Assembly (NCBI GenBank): GCA_036495715.1
Contig: DASXML010000065.1
Location: 1 to 64,000, forward strand
Direction of reading: 5' to 3'
DNA length: 64,000 nt
From: Scandinavium sp036495715
Lineage (GTDB): Bacteria > Pseudomonadota > Gammaproteobacteria > Enterobacterales > Enterobacteriaceae
Below the pieces are notes generated by a model. The model worked only from the letters and a program-made list of their open reading frames with translations. It was not told where the DNA came from and did not search any database. Position numbers and translations under genes: made by a program. Below, piece after piece: positions 1 through 6,928 of this stretch. The stretch's first letter is position 1. Every line of letters begins with the position of its first letter.

Positions 1-99
1 CTGAGTATCCGCGAAACAGCCGATGCCACTGGCTACAGCCCCTCTCAGATATGTCGAATTCAAGCGCTGCACCGGAAAATCAATTCAGAAGTGGAGTAA
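1..99 (+). CDS. C-terminal fragment of a helix-turn-helix protein (recombinase-like), cut by window edge
   Basis: The first 32 codons of the window are open to a TAA at 97-99. The peptide reads as a helix-turn-helix (SIRETADATGYSPSQICRI), the type found at the C-terminus of serine recombinases and in some plasmid regulators. Only the end of the gene is present, so the catalytic part cannot be seen. Family assignment is inference from the helix-turn-helix pattern only. Confidence 0.4.
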   Translation: MSIRETADATGYSPSQICRIQALHRKINSEVE

Positions 100-115
100 C
101 TACGTTACAACTATG

Positions 116-361
116 CTACACAAGGGATATGATTTTTCTGGCTTTTTCAAAGTGATCCAGCTTCATCTCCATGATCCACCATTCGGCTACTTCCATGAGT
201 AATTCCGGGTCATCATTCTTGTTGGCAAAAAAAGCATAAAATGACACGCCAACATCATCCCCTTTCGCCGCTATCTTAGCTTCACATACCTTCACAATCT
301 TCGCTCGAATACTGGCTCTCACAATCTTTCCCTGATGGTTGCTGAGAACACATGCTAACAC
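116..361 (-). CDS. Hypothetical protein, 81 aa
   Basis: An 81-residue frame with ordinary amino-acid composition, ending with a lysine-rich helix after a WWIMEMKLDHF segment. No signal peptide or membrane segment is visible. It runs convergently toward the preceding fragment with only 16 bases between them, and its 5' side abuts the non-coding left end of the IS110-family element. I do not recognise the family. The mixed alpha/beta look and small size would fit a small plasmid-borne cytosolic protein. Confidence 0.45.
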   Translation of the reverse strand: MLACVLSNHQGKIVRASIRAKIVKVCEAKIAAKGDDVGVSFYAFFANKNDDPELLMEVAEWWIMEMKLDHFEKARKIISLV

Positions 362-1560
362 ACATAGGTGAATGGGCAGGATTGGTCAAAAATTAACCTT
401 AACGAATGGAAGGGACTTCCCCTGATTATGCGCCTGATTAACTCTTGTGCAATCATGGGGTACACATCGTCCCGGAGGAATTCGTTATGACTATCACGAC
501 TGTCGGTATCGATCTTGCTAAAAATGTGTTTGCTGTTCACGGTGTTGATCAAAATGGTAGAACTGTTCTGGTTAAGCCTAAAGTATCGCGTGCTGCACTT
601 CCTGAGTTAATTGCAAGTTTGCCTCCCTGTGTTATCGGGATGGAAGCATGCTCCGGGGCTCACTACTGGGCAAGATTGTTTCGGCAGTATGGTCATGAGC
701 CGCGTCTGATGGCTGCTAAGTTTGTATCGCCTTATCGTATGGCCGGAAAATCAGGAAAAAATGATGCAGCTGATGCTCAGGCTATCTGTGAAGCTGTTCG
801 TCGTCCGCATATGCGGTTCGTACCAGTGAAAGACGAAAGCCAGCAGGCCATGCAGTGTTTACATCGTACCCGTCAGGGCTTTATTGAAGAGAAAACAGCA
901 ACGTATAATCGTCTTCGAGGATTGATATCTGAATTCGGTGTCATCGCGCCACAAAGTACTGATGCCCTGCGCCACATGGTTTCTGTGCAGAAGAGCTCTT
1001 TACCGCTTCAGGTTCAGCAATGTGTTGATGATTTGCTGGAACACGTTGATCGCATTGAAGCTAACATCACTGAATATGATCGAATTTTGTCCCGCATGGC
1101 CAAAACAGATCACCGCAGTCAGCGGCTGATGGAGCTAAAGGGCGTTGGTCCCACAACGGCCTGTGCGCTGGTCGCCAGTATCGGTAATGCACATGATTTT
1201 AAAAATGGACGTCAACTGGCTGCCTGGCTGGGGCTGACGCCATCACAATACAGCAGCGGCGGAAAGTCGAAGCTCGGCAGGATCACAAAAGCCGGTGATT
1301 CGTATCTGCGAACGCTTCTGGTACAGGGGGCTCGTTCAGTGCTTATTGGCGCTGAGAAAAGGACTGACTCATTCAGCCGTTGGGTTTGTATGTTGGTTGA
1401 GCGCAGAGGGTACTGGCGGGCTGTTGTAGCCATCGCCGCCAAAAACGCGCGGTTATGCTGGGCATCACTACATTACGGTGATGATTTCCGGCTGTACTCA
1501 GCCAACTAAAACTCGAAGCAGTATAACCATCTGACCTGCAACTCGTTGATGATAAAGGGT
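362..1560 (+). mobile_element. IS110-family insertion sequence (limits approximate)
   Basis: Contains one intact transposase gene with about 120 bases of non-coding sequence before it and a short tail after it. IS110-family elements lack obvious terminal inverted repeats and often make no target duplication, so the ends cannot be placed by eye; the limits given are the neighbouring gene at left and the loss of coding signal at right. In the IS110 group the non-coding end encodes a structured bridge RNA that chooses donor and target DNA. Confidence 0.6.
487..1509 (+). CDS. IS110-family transposase (DEDD recombinase)
   Basis: A 340-residue protein with both domains of the family. The N-terminal RuvC-like part has GIDLAKN near residue 7, GMEACSG near residue 53 and NDAADAQAI near residue 94, supplying the DEDD acidic residues. 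The C-terminal Tnp20 part has ELKGVGPTTACAL and GLTPSQYSSGGKSKLGRITKAG-type sequence with the conserved serine. The start at 487 is chosen over an in-frame ATG 42 bases upstream because CGGAGGAA lies just before it and the family begins close to the GIDLAKN motif. Length is normal and no frameshift is seen, so the enzyme may be active. Related proteins act as bridge-RNA-guided recombinases. Confidence 0.9.
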   Translation: MTITTVGIDLAKNVFAVHGVDQNGRTVLVKPKVSRAALPELIASLPPCVIGMEACSGAHYWARLFRQYGHEPRLMAAKFVSPYRMAGKSGKNDAADAQAICEAVRRPHMRFVPVKDESQQAMQCLHRTRQGFIEEKTATYNRLRGLISEFGVIAPQSTDALRHMVSVQKSSLPLQVQQCVDDLLEHVDRIEANITEYDRILSRMAKTDHRSQRLMELKGVGPTTACALVASIGNAHDFKNGRQLAAWLGLTPSQYSSGGKSKLGRITKAGDSYLRTLLVQGARSVLIGAEKRTDSFSRWVCMLVERRGYWRAVVAIAAKNARLCWASLHYGDDFRLYSAN

Positions 1561-1797
1561 TAGACCCCGTGAGGCCTATCTGGCTATTGTACAGGATATA
1601 CGTATCCGCTTAACGAACAAGAACCTCACGCGCGTCTTTCATCAGGGTCCGAATCGATGACGATTCATCATGACCGTTTATAGTACCGCAGTCTCTCCCC
1701 TTTATTTTTAGCTGTAGTGCAGACAGAAACCATAAGTACCGGCGTTGACATGCCGGGGAAGCCCTTATAGTACAATAATTTCCGATATCCAAACTGA

Positions 1798-1974
1798 CCC
1801 CCTGTAGAGGAACAACTGCGGCAACTGGTTCCGGCTCCCGGAGAAACAGACGCCCCCCAGGCGAATATTGAGCAAGCTTCACAACACCTGGATTCTCTGA
1901 TTCATGTACTGGGACAGTTGTCAGCGCAGAAGGGGGATGCCCTGCCAGAGAAATCAGTACCTGCAGCGGAGTAA
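1798..1974 (+). pseudogene. Gene remnant, C-terminal fragment, family not recognised
   Basis: A frame opens directly after a TGA at 1795-1797 with no start codon, and runs 58 codons to TAA at 1972-1974. The peptide is rich in Gln, Ala and Pro and includes SQHLDSLIHVLGQLSAQKGD, which looks like the end of a coiled, plasmid-type protein. The sequence just upstream is non-coding, so this seems to be the tail of a gene cut by an earlier rearrangement. Confidence 0.3.
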
Positions 1975-2017
1975 ACGGAAAATTGTTATTCGGTTAAGTC
2001 CTGGTCATGCACCGTAA

Positions 2018-2176
2018 AATTTCCCTACTACTGCAGGAATATTAAACAGATCGGCAATAACTCGCACAGGATATAGAACGAAAGCAAACAAGATTGGCAT
2101 GCTGATCAATACGATCTCCCGGGCGGCTGAAGACTCTAGTGTGTCTCAGAATGAGATGATACTCGCGCTGGCCTAA
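2018..2176 (+). pseudogene. Gene remnant, C-terminal fragment, family not recognised
   Basis: A second tail-like frame without a start codon, 52 codons long, ends at TAA 2174-2176. It contains RTKANKIGMLINTISRAAED followed by SVSQNEMILALA. Its end abuts the broken end of an IS5-type transposase remnant at about 2178, so the two pieces were probably joined by deletion. No family is recognised. Confidence 0.3.
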
Positions 2177-2177
2177 C

Positions 2178-2559
2178 CGACTTTGCCCGTTTGCTGACAC
2201 TGGTGTAATCCGGACAGCGCAGAGGAATGCCCATCAGGGAAAAAATGGAATCAATAAAGCCCTGTGCGGCCCGCAGGGTCAGCCGGAGTAAGCGTTTAAT
2301 CACTAGAACAGTCGTGATGGCAAGGTCAGAATAACGCGGGGCCTCCCTCGTGATGAAGGCGTTGCTGACTCATACCAGGCCTGAATCGCCTCGTCATCCA
2401 GCCAGAAAGTGAGCGAGCCACGGTTGATGAGGGCTTTGTTGTAGGTGTGCCAGTTGGTGATCCTGAACTTCTGCTTTGCCACGTTAATGCCTGTGCTGCC
2501 TGAATGATGCGTGATCTGATCATTCAATTCCGCAAAAGTTCGATTTATTCAACAAAGCC
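2178..2559 (-). mobile_element. IS5-family (IS903-type) insertion sequence remnant
   Basis: On the minus strand the peptide ITNWHTYNKALINRGSLTFW, followed by LDDEAIQAWYESATPS, is the start of an IS903-type transposase. After RGRP the frame shifts, and the next family segment (RYSDLAITTVL, then LTLRAAQGFIDSIFSLMGIP) continues in another frame down to about 2178, where it ends abruptly. An intact terminal inverted repeat of the IS903 type (GGCTTTGTTGAATAAATC on the minus strand) lies at 2542-2559. About two thirds of the element, including the catalytic core, is missing, so it cannot move by itself. Confidence 0.8.
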
Positions 2560-2661
2560 CCGGATGGTCAACTGTGAGCTGACTGCATGAAGCTGCTCAA
2601 CCGGGGATAATTTTGGTGGCCGGAAAAATCTGAGGTTTCGGCGTACAACCCCAGTTAGCGC

Positions 2662-3159
2662 TTAAGTATCAGCTAGGATCCGACGCGACGTTTGGTAATG
2701 CGACTTCCAGAAACCGTTAGCCATGCTAGATATGGTCACACCTTTATTTCTTGATGCATGAATGAATTCGTTGTTTCCGACATAAACCCCTACATGCTGC
2801 GTTTTCGGTGATGTTTTAAAGAACACAAGGTCGCCCGGTTTTAGCCTTCCTTTAGCAATGTGATGGCCTCTTCGCATTTGCTCTCCAGCAGTTCGTGGCA
2901 GACTCGTACTGACAAGTTCCTGCATCAATGCTGAGCAATCAATACCACGATGTGAATGCCCGCCAAAACGATATCGAGTACCTTTCCATCTTGAGTATTT
3001 CTGGTAAATTTTTGATTGCATTGTAATTGAAGGTGTAGCTATTCGGGCGGGGCTTTTTGAGGGAGTTAAGCCTGAAGGTGTATGAGATGCATAGGCATAA
3101 TTTACCGTCAAGGTGGTTACACAAAAGAGCGTTGAAGCCAGCAGTTTTGTTAAATACAT
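2662..3159 (-). CDS. Secreted NlpC/P60-family (C40) peptidase, MepS-like
   Basis: A 165-residue protein with an N-terminal signal peptide (residues 1 to about 24, hydrophobic core LLASTLFCVTTL) and an NlpC/P60 domain over about residues 55-160. The catalytic Cys lies in GIDCSALMQ, the His in HVGVYVGN, and a further conserved His in EFIHAS. The best known relative is MepS (Spr), a murein endopeptidase that cuts cross-links during cell growth. The ribosome site is weak (AGAAG). The signal peptide shows no lipobox, so it is expected free in the periplasm or exported. It stands alone between an IS remnant and a PerC-like gene; its cellular role here is unknown and it could remodel the wall or act against competitors. 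Confidence 0.8.
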   Translation of the reverse strand: MYLTKLLASTLFCVTTLTVNYAYASHTPSGLTPSKSPARIATPSITMQSKIYQKYSRWKGTRYRFGGHSHRGIDCSALMQELVSTSLPRTAGEQMRRGHHIAKGRLKPGDLVFFKTSPKTQHVGVYVGNNEFIHASRNKGVTISSMANGFWKSHYQTSRRILADT

Positions 3160-3387
3160 AAAAAATCTTCTAAAAATGAATTATATCCATATGATGTGAG
3201 CTCTGAATGATAACCATCATACGGAATTCAATCATTATCAATAAAGTTTATTTTTGTACAAGAAGTGAAATCGCATTCTTTCCTGGTGTTATCCTCCTGA
3301 TAATTAAAAACTTACATCTCACATTACCTTAATGTAATGCCTCACTTACGCATACAATCTGTATGAAACAACCACACAATAACGTTA

Positions 3388-3579
3388 ATGGATATAATAA
3401 TGCAACGTGCCATCAGTAAGGCTGAAGCACTGGAAAAGAGAGGGTTATGGCGAAGGGCTGCAACACAGTGGCTAGAAGTGATGAGCCACAATTTGGATCA
3501 TGCTCGACAGGAGGAAGTTTGTAAGCGGCGGAAATATTGCCTTTTTCAGGCGAGATCACTGAAAAACCGAAAAAACTAA
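3388..3579 (+). CDS. PerC-family transcriptional regulator-like protein
   Basis: A 63-residue protein matching the PerC pattern: ALEKRGLWRRAATQWLEVM followed by RRKYCL. PerC relatives activate virulence genes such as ler in pathogenic E. coli, and many prophages and islands carry homologues. The alternative start at 3400 would shorten it by four residues; neither start has a strong ribosome site. The gene sits alone on the island next to the putative cargo transposon. Regulator function is inferred from family only. Confidence 0.65.
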   Translation: MDIIMQRAISKAEALEKRGLWRRAATQWLEVMSHNLDHARQEEVCKRRKYCLFQARSLKNRKN

Positions 3580-3763
3580 GCCAGGCGGACTGAACAACGT
3601 TGTAGAAGGAGTACATTGTTAAACGAATAAGCTCTGTTGAGCGCTGTCCGGCAATGTAGTTCACTGCCATAGCTCTGCGCCATTGGCATGTTCCGCTGAC
3701 CGTAGTTCCGCAATGTAAGTGCGTGTAAAATAAAGTTATTTATAAATCAACCACTTTGTCAAA

Positions 3764-3806
3764 GCTCAGTAGAAATGTCTATTCTCTGGCTCGTTAGAAA
3801 TGTCTA
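3764..3806 (+). repeat. Left inverted repeat of the ISNCY-type element
   Basis: Matches the reverse complement of 8838-8880 with one single-base gap. Shared blocks are GCTC, AATGTCTATT, GGCTC, TTAG and AATGTCTA. It contains two copies of the GCTC...AATGTCTA unit, starting near 3764 and 3788. Confidence 0.75.
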
Positions 3807-3872
3807 TTAAGTGCCGATTTTTTATTATAAAAAACAGATTTGGATTTGATGACTGAGAATGTACAATGCAGG

Positions 3873-3918
3873 TTAAGAGTTACCAATTTGATGCTAATAT
3901 CAAATTGGCAACTCTTAA
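3873..3918. repeat. 20-bp inverted repeat (large hairpin)
   Basis: Left arm 3873-3892 and right arm 3899-3918 pair at 19 of 20 positions (one A/C mismatch) around a six-base GCTAAT loop. It lies downstream of the minus-strand TIR gene, beyond the heptamer repeat. It could be a transcription terminator or a protein-binding or replication structure; there is no clear T-run on either side that would make it a classic intrinsic terminator. Confidence 0.75.
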
Positions 3919-3966
3919 TCATTCAAACCAAAATTTGGCAGGATTAAATTAACACGCCAAATTATT

Positions 3967-4050
3967 TACACCCTACACCCTACACCCTACACCCTACACC
4001 CTACACCCTACACCCTACACCCTACACCCTACACCCTACACCCTACACCC
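3967..4050. repeat. Perfect tandem repeat, 12 copies of a 7-bp unit (TACACCC)
   Basis: Twelve uninterrupted identical copies of TACACCC (GGGTGTA on the other strand), followed by a partial TACA. The unit resembles eukaryotic telomere repeats in composition. The stop codon of the minus-strand TIR gene (4050-4052) is formed at the repeat edge. Perfect identity suggests a young or actively slipping array. Confidence 0.97.
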
Positions 4051-4670
4051 TACATCGTACCGTTACGCATCCTCATGGCTCGGGTCATGTCATACGAACA
4101 TTTATCTCTGTCATTATATGTTAACTCTATGAGTTTCTCTAAATTCTCAGGCTTCCAGTATATCTGATCCCAGTTAACAACTGAAATGTAAGAATCCTTT
4201 CTCATAAAATTATCAATTATCCTTGCTGGCATATATGGAAATCTTTCTTCGAATATTGATCTTTTATCAATGTTTGTCCATGAAGATGTTCCTGGGTGTA
4301 TCTGCGTTTTTTCACTTTCCCCATGAGTAGACCTGATGTAGGTCGTCCCTGTACTCGGTAAATTGACGACTAATATACCTGATTTCTTGTTTTTGGGGCT
4401 GTCTCTCATGCTGGAAAACACCTCCCAATCAATATGCTTTCTATTCTTTGTTTCCAATCCAACAAGTAATATTAGAACCGAAGTATCTCTCAGATAATCA
4501 TCCCTGATTATTTCCCTTATTTTTTGAGCGTCTTCATCTTCGTCAATATCACCAAGTGAAACAGAACGATTTATGAATATATCATGCTCTTTATTCATTT
4601 CTTCTAATCTATTTTTGTACAGCTGATCATTTGCATGATGATAGCTGATGAATACTTTATGCTTCCCCAT
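4050..4670 (-). CDS. TIR-like domain protein, ThsB-like (MTH538/DUF1863 type)
   Basis: A 206-residue protein with a TIR fold at residues 4-110: KVFISYHHANDQ as the first strand and loop, VLILLVGLET as a central strand, and HIDWEVFSSM, where Glu83 fits the position of the catalytic glutamate. This pattern matches the MTH538/DUF1863 TIR group that includes ThsB of Thoeris, which on phage infection makes a cyclic ADP-ribose-type signal from NAD. No signal peptide or membrane segment is seen. The gene is transcribed away from the double-TIR/SLOG operon with a 214-base shared upstream region. The last residues and stop codon lie at the edge of the heptamer repeat. A ThsA-type effector (SIR2-SLOG or Macro) is not present in the window. 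Confidence 0.85.
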   Translation of the reverse strand: MGKHKVFISYHHANDQLYKNRLEEMNKEHDIFINRSVSLGDIDEDEDAQKIREIIRDDYLRDTSVLILLVGLETKNRKHIDWEVFSSMRDSPKNKKSGILVVNLPSTGTTYIRSTHGESEKTQIHPGTSSWTNIDKRSIFEERFPYMPARIIDNFMRKDSYISVVNWDQIYWKPENLEKLIELTYNDRDKCSYDMTRAMRMRNGTM

Positions 4671-4884
4671 TGCTTTTATCCTTTAGCTGTATGTACCTCC
4701 TTCATTTTGCACCATAATCCATACCATATAACAGCTCTTTTTTTGAGTGCATCGTTTTGTCATGGCATTCGCTTATGGCATACTAAAGAACACCTAGACG
4801 CCTCGAAATCCCGTATCTTGCATCGCTATACGTATCCGGGTCAGGCGCCCATAACCCGCAGCAGTGGACTAAGGAGTATGTGAT

Positions 4885-6078
4885 ATGTCTGACCCAAGTC
4901 TAGCCAAGCCTTTTCTGGTTATTTATATTGTCTGGCACCCAATGTTTTCCGATGGAGCTGCATTAGCAGAAACACTCCGTAGTCATTTTCGTCGTGAACT
5001 TTACAAAAACATTGCGGGTGGAACCGGTTTGAGTGTTATTTTTCGGTCTGAAGTATTGCCTGAAACAGGGAAACCACTGGCAATTGATCTTTCTGAATCA
5101 GAAACGACGGCGGTTATTGTACTTGCCGAATCAAATATAGCTAAGGACCACGATTGGAAAATTTGGCTTCATGAACTCTCAGTGGAGACAGTAAACGCTG
5201 GATTGGGCACTCACATTTTTCCTGTGGCAATTGAACATGAAGGATTATCAACTGGCCTTGAAGAACAGGCTGTGCGTTGGGATCTTTGGCTTCAAGAAAA
5301 TAGCAGCGATGTAGCATCGATGCAGCTGCGATTAATTAGCACCCTAACTTATGAATTTTGTCGGATGTTGCGCCACTATCTTGAACATCTAAAGCAACCA
5401 GACAAATCTGATGATGAACTACTTCAATACCTTCGAAAAGTTCAGATATTCCTAAGCCATTCTAAACATGATTCGGATGGTGAGCGGATTGCATACTTAA
5501 TACGAGATCAATTGCACAAGGGGAATGGGCTTAGCTCATTTTTTGATGTCCATGACATCCCAGTCGGGCTACGCTTTAATGAAGTGCTACTTAAGCAAGT
5601 TGCGCAAAGTGCTGTCGTCGCTATTCACACTGACACTTATTCTTCACGTGAGTGGTGTCGGAGAGAAATTATTGAAGCTAAGCGTTACAGCGTACCATTG
5701 GTTGTCGCAAACTGTATCAATGAGCTTGATGAGAGGGGATTTCCCTATATGGGGAATGTACCAATCGTTCGAATGGATCCTCAACAAACAAATCGTATTA
5801 GTATAATTATTGCACGTTTGTTGGATGAAGTGTTGAAGGATTTTCTATGGCGTTGCCGTGTTCAATTGGTTGATTGCAATAAATATAATATTCGGTTTGT
5901 TCCACGAACGCCTGAATTAATTTCGCTTGCAGGTCTATCGTTTTCAGGGAGTGGGCAACCGTTGATTATTTATCCTGATCCGCCTTTAAGTGCTGAAGAG
6001 GAGCGCTTGTTTGAAGAAATTAAACCAGAAATTAGATTTCGTAGTTTTACTGAGTGGATGGCAGGAGGAATTGCATAA
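4885..6078 (+). CDS. Protein with two TIR-type domains
   Basis: A 397-residue protein. Residues 10-120 form a divergent TIR-like domain (FLVIYIVWHP, VIFRSEVLP, AVIVLAESN, DWKIWLHELS, with Glu97 at the usual catalytic site). Residues 185-320 form a clearer TIR domain (VQIFLSHSKHD, FFDVHDIPVG as the BB-loop, AVVAIHTDTYSSREWCRREI, with Glu261 as likely catalytic residue). The last 70 residues do not resemble a known domain. TIR domains of bacteria usually hydrolyse or cyclise NAD. AAGGAG at 4871-4876, eight bases before the ATG, fixes the start. The stop TAA shares its last A with the ATG of the next gene, so the two should be translationally coupled. Whether both TIR domains are active is not known. 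Confidence 0.85.
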   Translation: MSDPSLAKPFLVIYIVWHPMFSDGAALAETLRSHFRRELYKNIAGGTGLSVIFRSEVLPETGKPLAIDLSESETTAVIVLAESNIAKDHDWKIWLHELSVETVNAGLGTHIFPVAIEHEGLSTGLEEQAVRWDLWLQENSSDVASMQLRLISTLTYEFCRMLRHYLEHLKQPDKSDDELLQYLRKVQIFLSHSKHDSDGERIAYLIRDQLHKGNGLSSFFDVHDIPVGLRFNEVLLKQVAQSAVVAIHTDTYSSREWCRREIIEAKRYSVPLVVANCINELDERGFPYMGNVPIVRMDPQQTNRISIIIARLLDEVLKDFLWRCRVQLVDCNKYNIRFVPRTPELISLAGLSFSGSGQPLIIYPDPPLSAEEERLFEEIKPEIRFRSFTEWMAGGIA

Positions 6079-6890
6079 TGGCTTATCGGGAAGCACTGAG
6101 TCAGCAAGTAATAGCGATTTCAATATCTGATAGCCCGGATATGCCGCTTTTGGGCCTGAGTGAGCAACACTTATCTGATGCCATGGCAGAAATATCAAGG
6201 CACCTTTTGGCGCTCGGATCCAGAATTGTGTATGGAGGAGATCTACGTATAAATGGTTTTACCTCATTATTGTTTGAACTGGTATCCAGACACCGTAGGG
6301 ATGCGGACGAAGGAGATGTACGTCCGAGTGTATTGAATTATCTTGCTTGGCCAGTTCATATGCAAAAAAATGAAGCTGAATTAATCGCCCTTAGTAATGA
6401 TCTTAGTGGAATGGCAGAACTAGTTCTTTTTGACCACGATGGTTCACAATTGCCACTGCAAGAACGATTACAGCGAGCACCGGTAACTCCACTAGAAGCT
6501 GACTGGGGGATAGGGCTGACAGCTATGCGCAAGGCTATGTTACGTGATACGCATGCAAGAATAGTCCTGGGGGGGCGCGTTGAAGGTTACAAAGGGACAA
6601 TGCCGGGTATTGCCGAGGAAGCGTTGATGTCAATTAAAGTGAAGCAGCCGCTTTTTATTATGGGTGGCTTTGGTGGATGTGCTAGAGATATTGCTGAATC
6701 ACTCAACATGGCCTCCCCGATTAGTTCTGCTGAAAAACATTGGACAGGCCGTGAAATGTTTAATGGCTTTACTTTTGACGATCTCAATAATGGTTTATCA
6801 CAAGAAGAAAATATTATTCTAGCTCAGACACCTCATGTAGATCAGGCCATAACAATGGTCTTGAGGGGACTTTTCCGTAAATACAGTTGA
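6078..6890 (+). CDS. SLOG-domain protein (Rossmann-like, nucleotide-binding)
   Basis: A 270-residue soluble protein. IVYGGDLRINGFT (about residues 50-62), IVLGGRVEGYKGTMPGIAEE (162-181) and LFIMGGFGG (192-200) form the glycine-rich loops of the SLOG/LOG superfamily, whose members bind or process nucleotides such as ADP-ribose derivatives. SLOG domains are found as sensors in ThsA of Thoeris and next to TIR genes in predicted nucleotide-signalling conflict systems. GGAGG at 6065-6069 and the TAATG overlap with the upstream gene fix the start at 6078 rather than 24 bases earlier. No effector domain (nuclease, SIR2, membrane helix) is visible, so it may be sensor, modulator or a NAD-consuming enzyme itself. 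Confidence 0.8.
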   Translation: MAYREALSQQVIAISISDSPDMPLLGLSEQHLSDAMAEISRHLLALGSRIVYGGDLRINGFTSLLFELVSRHRRDADEGDVRPSVLNYLAWPVHMQKNEAELIALSNDLSGMAELVLFDHDGSQLPLQERLQRAPVTPLEADWGIGLTAMRKAMLRDTHARIVLGGRVEGYKGTMPGIAEEALMSIKVKQPLFIMGGFGGCARDIAESLNMASPISSAEKHWTGREMFNGFTFDDLNNGLSQEENIILAQTPHVDQAITMVLRGLFRKYS

Positions 6891-6928
6891 GTATGCTTAT
6901 AGTTTTCAGCTACGCCGAGACAACTTGA

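Noticed and set aside
1610..1882. Minus-strand 90-residue frame after the first IS110-family element
   Set aside because: It overlaps a plus-strand gene remnant, has no ribosome site and has no recognisable motif.
3967..4050. CRISPR array at the tandem repeat
   Set aside because: The units are seven bases and directly adjacent, with no spacers and no cas genes; it is a simple tandem repeat.
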